Made by a program: the position numbers and the translations under genes. A DNA stretch of 20,056 nt, taken from assembly GCA_944391275.1 (NCBI GenBank), contig CALXSZ010000041.1, positions 1 to 20,056 on the forward strand, written 5' to 3'. This document shows positions 7,869 to 14,365 of this stretch, one piece after another (the stretch's first letter is position 1; the number at the start of each line of letters is the position of its first letter). Source of the DNA: an uncultured Syntrophomonadaceae bacterium (GTDB lineage Bacteria; Bacillota; Syntrophomonadia; Syntrophomonadales; Syntrophomonadaceae). Under the pieces are notes generated by a model. It ran no database searches and was not told the origin of the DNA. It was given only the letters and a program-made list of their open reading frames with translations.

Positions 7869-9767
7869 TTAATCTTCCTTGATAAGAAATAGTAGTTGGT
7901 CATATTCGACGGCTTGACCGTTTGTGACTAAAATTTCCTCAATCGTCCCATTCACTTCTGATTTAATTTCATTCATCAGTTTCATGGCTTCCACAATGCA
8001 TAACACTTGCCCATATTTCACATGATCGCCCACTTTAACATAAGGCGGCGCTTCTGGGGACGGAGCTGAATAGAAAGTCCCCACCATGGGCGAACTAACC
8101 GGAATCATCCCCTCAGGAATTTCCGCTTCTTCTTCCTTAACGGGCGCCAGTTTGGGTCTTGCGCTGGGCGGCGTCCCCTCGTTAGGATTTTTTCGTAAGC
8201 TGAGACGGAAATGATCTTTCTCTATTTCCAAATCCGAGATGGAGCTTCCCTCTAAAATGCCGACTAATTGCCTGATTTCATCTATATTCATTTCTTCTTC
8301 CTCCTCGCGAATGGGTTTTGAAGGTCTCACAACCGGCGGTTGAACCGCTTTCTTTTTAGGCAGCGACGGAACGGGTCGTATACCTGCATCGGTTCCAACC
8401 GAACGCGTTGCCGCTTCTGTACTAGCGCCGGCTTGTTCCCGTTTGCGGTTTGCAAAAAACTTCAAGGCAACCTGTGGAAACATGATATACGTCAAAATAT
8501 CCTCGTCCTTATCACTAATCGTAGCCATTTCGGCTTTGGCTTTCTCCCAGATCGGCTCCAACAAATCAGCCGGTCGGCATTGAATAACCTCTGCATCGCC
8601 AATAATTTTTTTTCGAACATCTTCAGAAATTTCCACAGGCGGTTTTCCATAAAGTCCACGAACATAATCCTTCACTTCTCCCGGGCACATTTTATACCGT
8701 TCGCCCGTCAATACGTTTAATACCGCTTGCGTACCAACAATTTGGCTCGTCGGCGTTACCAAAGGCGGATAACCAAAGTCCTCGCGCACTCTCGGAATTT
8801 CTTCCAATACTTCCCCCATGCGGTTTAGCGCCCGCTGTTCCTCCAATTGAGAAACCAAGTTACTGATCATCCCCCCGGGCACCTGATGTTCAAAAACTTT
8901 CATATCGCTAATTCGTGTAATTCCACGTTCAAAGCCCCGTTCTTTACGTAATTGATCAAAATAATTGGCGATCTCAAACAAATCGGAAAGCTGTATCCCA
9001 GTATCATAAGGCGTTCCCTGTAGCGCTCTCACAACGGTTTCAACCGGCGGTTGCGAGGCTCCAAACGACAAAGGAACCGTCGCTGTATCCAAAATATCCA
9101 CACCGGCTTCGACTGCTTTCAAGTAGCTGACGGTTCCCACTCCCCCAATATAATGCGTGTGCAAATCAATTGGTAAGGAAATTTCTTCCTTTAAGCGCTT
9201 CACCAATTCATATGCATCAAAGGGTAACAACAGGCCCGCCATATCTTTAATACAAATGGAATCGGCTCCTGTATCTTCTAAGCGCTTCGCAAATTCAACA
9301 TAGTATTCAATCGAATGTACTGGACTGACCGTGTAAGCAATTGCCGCCTGAGCATGTTTACCGGTTTCCCGAACCGTTTGAATCGCCTTTTCCATGTTTC
9401 GTATATCGTTTAACGCATCAAAAATACGGAAAATATCAATCCCATTATCGGCTGATTTTTGAATAAATTTCACGACCGCATCATCGGGATAATGGGAATA
9501 CCCGACTAACGACTGCCCACGCAAAAGCATCTGTAATTTGGTTTTCTTTACCCGCTCGCGGATCGCGCGTAATCTTTCCCACGGGTCTTCATTTAAATAA
9601 CGAATACAAACATCAAACGTAGCGCCTCCCCAAACTTCCAGAGCATAATAACCCGCCTCATCTAACTTTTCCAAGATTGGCAGCATATCATCCGTCGTCA
9701 TTCTCGTTGCCCACAAACTTTGATGCGCATCCCGCAACGTTGTATCCATTAATTTCACTTTATGCAT
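7869..9767 (-). CDS. Pyruvate/oxaloacetate carboxyltransferase fused to AccB-type biotin carrier
   Basis: A 632-residue fusion. Residues 1 to about 290 form the HMGL-like carboxyltransferase barrel (DTTLRDAHQSLWATRM, LRGQSLVGYSHYPDD, ICIKDMAGLL, LHTHYIGGVGTVSYLKA). Residues about 300-450 are the conserved PYC/OADA domain (VPGGMISNLVSQL, VTPTSQIVGTQAVLNV). A Pro/Lys/Arg-rich linker follows. From Met493 the sequence is a complete AccB: MNIDEIRQLVGILEGSSI..., a Pro/Glu hinge, and a biotinyl domain with EAMKLMNE, the biotinylated lysine being Lys596. It probably carboxylates pyruvate to oxaloacetate with AccC from the next gene; no membrane decarboxylase subunits are seen, which argues against a sodium-pumping decarboxylase. 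The start has AGGAGG four bases before ATG. Ordinary PycB/OadA carriers are short biotinyl domains, so a full AccB with its N-terminal segment is unusual. Confidence 0.9.
   Translation of the reverse strand: MHKVKLMDTTLRDAHQSLWATRMTTDDMLPILEKLDEAGYYALEVWGGATFDVCIRYLNEDPWERLRAIRERVKKTKLQMLLRGQSLVGYSHYPDDAVVKFIQKSADNGIDIFRIFDALNDIRNMEKAIQTVRETGKHAQAAIAYTVSPVHSIEYYVEFAKRLEDTGADSICIKDMAGLLLPFDAYELVKRLKEEISLPIDLHTHYIGGVGTVSYLKAVEAGVDILDTATVPLSFGASQPPVETVVRALQGTPYDTGIQLSDLFEIANYFDQLRKERGFERGITRISDMKVFEHQVPGGMISNLVSQLEEQRALNRMGEVLEEIPRVREDFGYPPLVTPTSQIVGTQAVLNVLTGERYKMCPGEVKDYVRGLYGKPPVEISEDVRKKIIGDAEVIQCRPADLLEPIWEKAKAEMATISDKDEDILTYIMFPQVALKFFANRKREQAGASTEAATRSVGTDAGIRPVPSLPKKKAVQPPVVRPSKPIREEEEEMNIDEIRQLVGILEGSSISDLEIEKDHFRLSLRKNPNEGTPPSARPKLAPVKEEEAEIPEGMIPVSSPMVGTFYSAPSPEAPPYVKVGDHVKYGQVLCIVEAMKLMNEIKSEVNGTIEEILVTNGQAVEYDQLLFLIKED
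8289..8306 (-). promoter_or_regulatory. accB: Internal ribosome site and ATG for a possible free AccB
   Basis: Inside the fusion gene, GAGGAGG (8306-8300 on the minus strand) lies eight bases upstream of an in-frame ATG at 8291. From there the frame encodes 140 residues that start exactly where an independent AccB protein would (MNIDEIRQLVGILEG). In the fused protein the same bases encode a run of glutamates. This may be the leftover start of a once separate accB, or a working internal start that makes free biotin carrier from the same mRNA. Confidence 0.6.
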
Positions 9768-9789
9768 GTTTCCTCCTAATACTCCCCAA

Positions 9790-9828
9790 AAGATGCTTTT
9801 GCTTTTTCATTTGCCGCAAAAACATCTT
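9790..9828 (-). other. Hairpin in the leader of the carboxylase operon
   Basis: AAGATG-C-TTTTGC (9790-9802) pairs with GCAAAA-A-CATCTT (9816-9828): 13 positions with one mismatch and a 13-base loop. On the minus strand only four Ts follow directly, so it is a weak terminator at best. It sits about 20 bases before the carboxyltransferase start and its AGGAGG site, where it could influence stability, attenuation or translation. Confidence 0.4.
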
Positions 9829-10016
9829 CCAAACGTCCTTTCTTTTATCTAAACAACAGCTGCTGCCTATTTTATTCTTTAAAAAGAAAAAATGTCTTTC
9901 TCATCGTTTTTATGCTTCATAAACAAACAAGAAATGGTTGCAGCCTCTCCATTCATTTGATAACAAACCCCCGTTCTTTTGCATTAAACGAATGGTCTTA
10001 TCTGATATATTTATTT

Positions 10017-10045
10017 ATTGTAGAAATCTTTTCTATAAAAAGCAA
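10017..10045 (-). promoter_or_regulatory. Candidate sigma-A promoter of the carboxylase operon
   Basis: On the minus strand TTGCTT (10045-10040), a 17-base spacer and TACAAT (10022-10017). It lies after the terminator at 10108-10148 and about 250 bases before the carboxyltransferase start, implying a leader of roughly 240 bases. The rest of the gap 9768-10107 shows no convincing gene. The -35 matches consensus only in its first half. Confidence 0.35.
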
Positions 10046-10102
10046 GCGATTTTATATGTATACACAAATTCACATTTTATACATACTCTTTCCTTAGAAA
10101 AA

Positions 10103-10145
10103 TTTAAAAAAACAACCTGTCGGCACATTGCCAACAGGTTATTTT
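10103..10145 (-). terminator. Terminator of the small HTH-like gene
   Basis: AACCTGT-C-GGC (10114-10124) pairs with GCC-A-ACAGGTT (10130-10140), with one mismatch and a five-base loop. On the minus strand it is followed by a long T-rich stretch (GTTTTTTTAAATTTTT), directly after the 85-residue gene ends. Confidence 0.85.
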
Positions 10146-10149
10146 CATT

Positions 10150-10407
10150 TTAATCAACAGGAAGATCTGAAGCCAAGCCATAATCAAAGAACGCTTGGGT
10201 CAATTCTCTCGCCGTATTGACTTCGATATCCAGTTCTTCGCTGATTTCTTCAGGTGTCATTGAACATTTCAAACATTCCATAAAATCTTCATAATCAACA
10301 TCATTTTCCTTGGCCAATTGTCTTAATTGAGGGTTACTGGTCCAGGGAATCCCAAACTGACTGACGTCATAGGAATCTCCAATTTGTTGATTTTCTTTTT
10401 TCTGCAT
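10150..10407 (-). CDS. Small helix-turn-helix-like protein of unknown function
   Basis: An 85-residue acidic protein that I do not recognise by name. It opens with a polar tail, then SQFGIPWTSNPQLRQLAKE, then ECLKCSMTPEEISEELDIEVNTARELTQAFFDYGL. The stretch TPEEISEELDIEVNTARELTQ has the spacing of a helix-turn-helix (a helix, a turn at LDIE, a second helix), like the DNA-binding part of LuxR- or sigma-4-type proteins, but the second helix has few basic residues, so DNA binding is uncertain. Two cysteines (CLKC) precede it. An AAGGAG site lies seven bases before the ATG and a strong terminator follows, so the gene is an independent unit. Translation signals and terminator make it a real gene; function is inference. 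Confidence 0.75.
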   Translation of the reverse strand: MQKKENQQIGDSYDVSQFGIPWTSNPQLRQLAKENDVDYEDFMECLKCSMTPEEISEELDIEVNTARELTQAFFDYGLASDLPVD

Positions 10408-10865
10408 GATGCTTCTCCTTTTTCAATCATTTTCTGAGTTACAAAATTTTTTTGATCCGCTCTGAGCTTATCATGTACAAGTTCTACGCTCCTATTCACT
10501 TTCTTGATTAAACGATCAAAAAATTTTATTAAAAAATAATTCTTAAAAGTGTCAATCTGTATTGTCACAACAAGAAGGCTCTACTTTTTTCCCATATCCG
10601 TCTTATCGTTGCCATCTTACACCCATCTTATCCCCAATAGCCATTTGCTTATTTGTAACAAAACAAAACACATTGGATGCTCCTCAGTAAACGGCACGTA
10701 TATACTTCCATCTACTTTTGCTTAAAAAAGTGAACTAATGGGCATTTACGCAAATATAGCGTGCCCTTTTCTACACTCTTAACAGAATTCATTCAAAAAG
10801 ACCGCCTAGCCTGTTTTTATTGAACCTCATCTGATACCGCACCCTTTCTATTTTTTCTTAAATAA
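10408..10865. other. Intergenic stretch with a possible hairpin, no clear gene
   Basis: About 450 AT-rich bases between the MATE terminator and the small HTH-like gene. Open frames here are short and overlap the flanking gene without ribosome sites. The one structure seen is at 10740-10770 on the plus strand: GGGC(ATTT)ACGC, a seven-base loop, GCGTGCCC and then TTTT, which looks like a weak terminator or the end of a small RNA. No promoter for such an RNA was found with confidence. The promoter of the 85-residue gene should also lie here, but I could not pick it out. Confidence 0.35.
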
Positions 10866-10900
10866 ACAAAAAAGGATGATTTTCCCAAAAAATCATCCTT
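10861..10900 (-). terminator. Terminator of the MATE transporter gene
   Basis: A perfect 12-bp inverted repeat, AAGGATGATTTT (10872-10883) with AAAATCATCCTT (10889-10900), and a loop of CCCAA. On the minus strand a TTTTTTGTTTATT tail follows. It begins 15 bases after the MATE stop codon. Confidence 0.92.
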
Positions 10901-10914
10901 CTGCCTTTTAATCT

Positions 10915-12375
10915 TTATGAATGGGGATCATTTTCCACTTTTTTGGTTTCTTTTTCTTTTTGTTTTTGAATCGCCAAATTCAATTTTTTAACAGAATACG
11001 TTGTCACGCAAAAAGTTAAGATGATGGATCCCGCATCTGCAATCGGAGCACAAAACCAAGCACCTTCCACACCCCAATACCGCGGTAGGATAAGTAATAA
11101 AGGAATAAAAAGTAGAACTTGACGGGATAAACTCAAAACACCGGAATAAAAAGGATGCCCGGTCGCTTGAAAATATCCAGAACACATAATTTGATAGCCA
11201 ATAAGGGGTAAACACAAAAAGAAAATCCGCAAAGCATGTGCTGCTAATTCGATCACTTCTGGTTCATTTTGCGTAAACAAGGAAGCAAGTGGAGCCGAAC
11301 AAGTTTGCACAATGATGAAACTAATCACACCAAAAATCGTCGAATATAAAATTCCTTTATTCAAGGTTCTCTTGACGCGATCTAGTTTACGGGCCCCGTA
11401 GTTATAACCAATAATCGGCTGCGCACCTTGACTAAAACCAATTAACGGCAGAACCAACAAAGTGGAAAGGCTCCCAACAATTCCGACGGCTGCTAAGGCT
11501 AAGTCGCCCCCATACTCCGAAAGCGTTCGGTTCATGATCAGTTGCTGCACGCTATTAGCTAACTGCATGAGAAACGGGGCCAATCCTAACACAATAATAT
11601 TCCATACCAGAGACGGTTGTGGAATCAGATCTTTCAAATGAATTTTCAGATAGGAATAACGACTCATAAAATAGCCGAAAATCCAAAACAACGAAACAAT
11701 ATTCCCAATTAAAATTCCAGCTGCCGCGCCTTTTACGCCCCATCCAAAGCGCATAACAAAAAAGTAATTGACAATAATATTAACCACCGCCGCTAAAATT
11801 TGCGTTCCCATCGCTACTTGTGGTTTTCCTTCCGTACGAATAAAGTTATTCACTCCTACGCTCAAACTAAAAAAGACCATCGAAACTAAAATAACGGATA
11901 AATAATCCAGTGCATAAGCCATATTGGTTTCCGTCGCGCCAAACGCTAGCAAAATTTCTTCCTGGAACGGCCATGCAACAACACATGCAATGAGAGGCAA
12001 GATGGTTAAAAGAGAAATCGCTTGCCCTAAAAGTTTTTCCGCTTCCTCCTTTTTCTTCTCTCCTAAACGAATGGCCGCCAACGTTGTCGCACCAATCCCA
12101 ATTAGCATGGATAATGCCATAAAAATAACAATTAGAGGAAAACATACGACAACGCCGGCTATCGCTAAAGATCCCTCGGCATTTCCCACAAATACACGAT
12201 TAATAATGTTTTGTACAGCATTACACAACATTCCGATAATAGCTGGAATCGCAAAACTCAAAAGGAGTTTTCCTTCATTTGCCGTACCGATCTCATCGGG
12301 CGCATTCTCTGTTTCTGAAGCAATATTTTTTGTTTCTAGCTGATCTGCGGAAATGACTTCTTTATTTTCTTTCAT
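10915..12375 (-). CDS. MATE family multidrug efflux transporter
   Basis: A 486-residue membrane protein with about 12 hydrophobic segments in two similar halves, after a polar 30-residue N-terminus. Sequence landmarks of the Firmicute MepA-like MATE group are LLLSFAIPAIIGMLCNAVQNIINRVFVG in the first helix region, NNFIRTEGKPQVAM between helices 5 and 6, PLIGFSQGAQPIIGYNYGARK in the second half and CSGYFQATGHPFYS near the end. Such proteins export cationic drugs or metabolites using sodium or proton gradients; the substrate here cannot be predicted. An AAGGAG site lies eight bases before the ATG and the gene has its own terminator, so it is monocistronic. The long acidic, polar N-terminal tail is somewhat unusual. 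Confidence 0.92.
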   Translation of the reverse strand: MKENKEVISADQLETKNIASETENAPDEIGTANEGKLLLSFAIPAIIGMLCNAVQNIINRVFVGNAEGSLAIAGVVVCFPLIVIFMALSMLIGIGATTLAAIRLGEKKKEEAEKLLGQAISLLTILPLIACVVAWPFQEEILLAFGATETNMAYALDYLSVILVSMVFFSLSVGVNNFIRTEGKPQVAMGTQILAAVVNIIVNYFFVMRFGWGVKGAAAGILIGNIVSLFWIFGYFMSRYSYLKIHLKDLIPQPSLVWNIIVLGLAPFLMQLANSVQQLIMNRTLSEYGGDLALAAVGIVGSLSTLLVLPLIGFSQGAQPIIGYNYGARKLDRVKRTLNKGILYSTIFGVISFIIVQTCSAPLASLFTQNEPEVIELAAHALRIFFLCLPLIGYQIMCSGYFQATGHPFYSGVLSLSRQVLLFIPLLLILPRYWGVEGAWFCAPIADAGSIILTFCVTTYSVKKLNLAIQKQKEKETKKVENDPHS

Positions 12376-12627
12376 TCTTCAAACTCCTTTCTTTCAATCT
12401 TGGTCATTGGAAATAATAAATGCATTACGCTTTTTTCACTTTTCCTACTAAACTGTTGACAGGGCATTATTCATTTTATCAACTCACAGAATCTCATTGT
12501 ATTAAAAAAAGATTTTTTTGTCAAATGTTTTTAGAAAATCTCTCTCTTCCATTTTTCCTTGTTCTGCATATGCTATAGAAGATGTAAGATTTTACTTCTA
12601 TACCAATTTTTGAAGGGAGGCATTTTC
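12376..12627. promoter_or_regulatory. Divergent intergenic region (MATE gene and small Cys-rich gene)
   Basis: This 252-base stretch must carry both promoters. On the plus strand TTGACA occurs at 12455-12460, but no -10 lies at the right distance. At 12567-12575 CATATGCTA fits the -10 pattern CATANNNTA known for the sporulation factor sigma-K, about 40 bases before the GGGAGG site of the small gene; no supporting -35 is clear. An A7-GA-T7-type palindrome sits near 12504-12520. No coding frame here has a ribosome site. Confidence 0.3.
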
Positions 12628-12861
12628 ATGGGATGTTGTAACGGTTCTTCCGGAGGAAGCAATCGATGGTCTTCCAGAGATCGATTCCCAGAATTCTACC
12701 AAGGCAATTCATATCCTTTCCCCCCCGCTCCGCCGCGTAGACCTTTGGGTCCTCAAAATCGCGGGGGATACCGCAGAAGACGTGGCTGCGGTTCATCCAA
12801 TAATCTCCCTGTCTGTATCTATTACTCTAGTACAAACGGCTGTCCATCTCGTACTCCTTAA
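12628..12861 (+). CDS. Small Cys/Gly/Pro/Arg-rich protein, unknown function
   Basis: A 77-residue protein that I cannot assign to a family. It begins MGCCNGSSGGSNRW, has a Pro-rich middle (PFPPAPPRRPLGPQ), an arginine block (GGYRRRRGCGSS) and a tail ending NGCPSRTP. Its five cysteines are at 3, 4, 54, 63 and 72, the last three spaced exactly nine apart. There is no signal peptide or membrane helix. The frame is open further upstream, but GGGAGG (12615-12620) lies just before the ATG at 12628, which fixes the start. A long bidirectional terminator begins in its stop codon. The composition recalls small spore-coat or structural proteins, and the neighbour belongs to a sporulation-associated family, but that role is speculation. 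Confidence 0.75.
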   Translation: MGCCNGSSGGSNRWSSRDRFPEFYQGNSYPFPPAPPRRPLGPQNRGGYRRRRGCGSSNNLPVCIYYSSTNGCPSRTP

Positions 12862-12907
12862 AAAGATAAAATACAGGGACGTTTTTTGTCCCTGTATTTT
12901 ATCTTTT
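12861..12907. terminator. Perfect 20-bp bidirectional terminator shared by convergent genes
   Basis: Twenty bases at 12861-12880 are exactly complementary to 12888-12907, with a seven-base loop GTTTTTT. The arm is A-rich outside (AAAAGATAAAAT) and GC-rich inside (ACAGGGAC), giving a T-rich 3' side on either strand. It serves both the small plus-strand gene and the YlmC-like minus-strand gene. The last base of each stop codon is the outermost base of the stem, so the two genes abut the hairpin exactly. Confidence 0.93.
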
Positions 12908-13212
12908 CAAAAGGAATCTTCTTCATCAAAATAATCGAACTTTTCTTTTTTGGGCACAACCGAGGTTGATTCCCAATTCGTATCCAACTCCACTAAAATA
13001 ACGTCCTGCCCAACATTTACCATCCTATCCCATGGAATAATCTGTTCTTCGCGATGTTTAAAAATCATCCAACCTTTCATTCCCCCTGGCATAATAAATG
13101 CGGTTACTTTCCCTTTTTCAACATCTAATTCAATATCGCTAATCGTTCCCAAACGTTTTCCATTCGTAATATTAATGATTTCCAACATTCTCAGATCGGA
13201 TATTTTTACCAT
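12907..13212 (-). CDS. YlmC/YmxH-family PRC-barrel protein
   Basis: A 101-residue protein with the PRC-barrel core of the YlmC/YmxH family: MVKISDLRMLEIINITNGKRLG, then DIELDVEKGKVTAFIMPG, and a strand region EEQIIPWDRMVNVGQDVILVEL. An acidic tail (FDYFDEEDSF) follows. Family members are widespread in spore-forming Bacillota and are annotated as sporulation proteins, though their biochemical role is not known. AAGGAGG lies seven bases before the ATG. A divergent DNA glycosylase gene begins 134 bases upstream, and the 3' end meets the shared terminator. CTATGCATATGC at 13239-13250 in the upstream DNA may be part of its promoter (weak). Confidence 0.9.
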   Translation of the reverse strand: MVKISDLRMLEIINITNGKRLGTISDIELDVEKGKVTAFIMPGGMKGWMIFKHREEQIIPWDRMVNVGQDVILVELDTNWESTSVVPKKEKFDYFDEEDSF

Positions 13213-13283
13213 ATGGCTTCCTCCTTACCATCTTTTTACTATGCATATGCTCTTGTACGAAAAATCTTCTCTACAATTTTCTT

Positions 13284-13312
13284 TTGCAATCAAACGCTGA
13301 ATTCCCTACAAT
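13284..13312 (+). promoter_or_regulatory. Sigma-A-type promoter of the DNA glycosylase gene
   Basis: TTGCAA (13284-13289), a 17-base spacer and TACAAT (13307-13312), about 35 bases before the glycosylase ATG. Spacing is ideal and each hexamer is close to consensus. Confidence 0.65.
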
Positions 13313-13346
13313 AATAAAAAGATCATTTCATAAGGAGCTGATTCAC

Positions 13347-13841
13347 ATGGCCTACGTCGAACATCCTTTTCAAGCAGTTTTTGATACGCATTCCTCTATC
13401 TTAATTTTAGGGACGATCCCTTCGCCACAATCCAGAATACATGGTTTTTATTATTCTCATCCTCAAAATGCATTTTGGCGCGTACTTGCCACCCTCTTAC
13501 AAGAAAACATCCCGCAAACGCCAACCGAAAAAAGAAAATTTCTTTTGCAGCATCATATCGCATTATGGGATGTTTTGCAGGCTTGCGACATCGAAGGGGC
13601 AAGTGACAGTCACATTCGCAACCCCGTTCCCAACGACTTTTCCGTCATCTTTGAAACTGCCCCTATCCAGAAAATTTTCACAACCGGGAAAAAAGCGACT
13701 TCTTTATACAGGAAATTTTGTGAACCCCGAATCGGATTACCTACGACCTATTTACCTTCAACAAGTCCCGCGAATCGTTATTGGTACCCATTCGAAAAAC
13801 TCGTAGAAGCTTACAAAACGATCCTCCCATTACTAAAATAA
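13347..13841 (+). CDS. DNA-deoxyinosine glycosylase (uracil-DNA glycosylase superfamily)
   Basis: A 164-residue enzyme of the uracil-DNA glycosylase superfamily, closest to the hypoxanthine/deoxyinosine group (family 6). These enzymes excise deaminated bases for base-excision repair. Visible motifs are LILGTIPSPQSRIHGFYYSHPQNAFWRVL, holding the active-site loop and the aromatic FYYSHPQNAFW stretch, then ALWDVLQACDIEGASDSHIRN and the late LPSTSPANRYW loop that inserts into DNA. The frame is open further upstream, but AAGGAG (13332-13337) lies nine bases before the ATG at 13347. It has its own promoter at 13284-13312. Assignment to deoxyinosine rather than uracil removal is from motif resemblance and could be wrong. 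Confidence 0.88.
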   Translation: MAYVEHPFQAVFDTHSSILILGTIPSPQSRIHGFYYSHPQNAFWRVLATLLQENIPQTPTEKRKFLLQHHIALWDVLQACDIEGASDSHIRNPVPNDFSVIFETAPIQKIFTTGKKATSLYRKFCEPRIGLPTTYLPSTSPANRYWYPFEKLVEAYKTILPLLK

Positions 13842-13891
13842 AAAACAGGGAGACGTCTTTTTTTCGTTGATTTTTAAGACGCCTCCACTGT
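13834..13891 (-). terminator. Terminator of the zinc-ribbon gene (convergent with the glycosylase gene)
   Basis: On the minus strand ACAG-T-GGAGGCGTCTT pairs with AAGACGTCTCC-CTGT, about 15 pairs with one G-U and one bulge, around a long loop. TTTTTTATTTT follows. It overlaps the end of the glycosylase gene region; on the plus strand there is no T-run after the hairpin, so it acts mainly on minus-strand transcripts. Confidence 0.7.
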
Positions 13892-13931
13892 AAAATCCAA
13901 ATTTCCCATTGATCTTCGTTCCAAAAACCGA

Positions 13932-14309
13932 TCAAATATCCCGTTCAGGTTCTAATTGATTGCCACATTGCGCACAAAATTTTTCCTCGGCACAATTAAA
14001 TGCTCCACAAAATGTACATCGAATTTGAGAGGAAGGATTTTGCTTCTTTAATTGTTCAATATTGACTTGCAGCGCATGAATTCTGTATCGACACTCTATA
14101 ATTTTTTGGTAGTCATCATTTAATTCTCCTGGTATTTCTAATCCCCTATCCATTTGTGCAACATAATAGTCCCCAATTTTTTGAGTGAATTCTTTGATAC
14201 TTTTTTCTTCTATATATTTTTTACTCTTCAATCGGTTTATCTCTAAAATATGACTGGCTTTATCCGCAGCAGATTTCGTTGCTTTGGCAGCTCTATTCCA
14301 AAAGTTCAT
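13932..14309 (-). CDS. Small coiled-coil protein with C-terminal zinc ribbon, unknown function
   Basis: A 125-residue protein. Residues 1-90 are helical and charged (FWNRAAKATKSAADKASHILEINRLKSKK, then KIGDYYVAQMDRG and IHALQVNIEQLKKQ), likely coiled coil. The C-terminus is a zinc ribbon with Cys98-x2-Cys101 and Cys112-x2-Cys115 plus a further Cys106. Such short helix-plus-ribbon proteins are common in Clostridia but have no assigned role. The GGAGGG site is four bases before the ATG. The gene follows L-lactate dehydrogenase by 56 bases with no terminator between, so the two may be transcribed together, and a terminator follows. Any link to lactate metabolism is unproven. Confidence 0.78.
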   Translation of the reverse strand: MNFWNRAAKATKSAADKASHILEINRLKSKKYIEEKSIKEFTQKIGDYYVAQMDRGLEIPGELNDDYQKIIECRYRIHALQVNIEQLKKQNPSSQIRCTFCGAFNCAEEKFCAQCGNQLEPERDI

Positions 14310-14365
14310 CTTCCCTCCATATTATAAATTACAAAAGAGTTTGTGCCTTCCACTTGCGGATTTTT

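Noticed and set aside
8340..8720. 126-codon plus-strand open frame inside the carboxyltransferase gene
   Set aside because: Shadow of a strongly supported gene, without ribosome site or family resemblance.
7869..9767. Sodium-pumping oxaloacetate decarboxylase alpha subunit
   Set aside because: The domains allow it, but no beta or gamma membrane subunit is present and accC follows directly, which fits a split pyruvate carboxylase better.
10323..10568. 81-codon minus-strand frame upstream of and overlapping the HTH-like gene
   Set aside because: It overlaps a better-supported gene in another frame and lacks a ribosome site.
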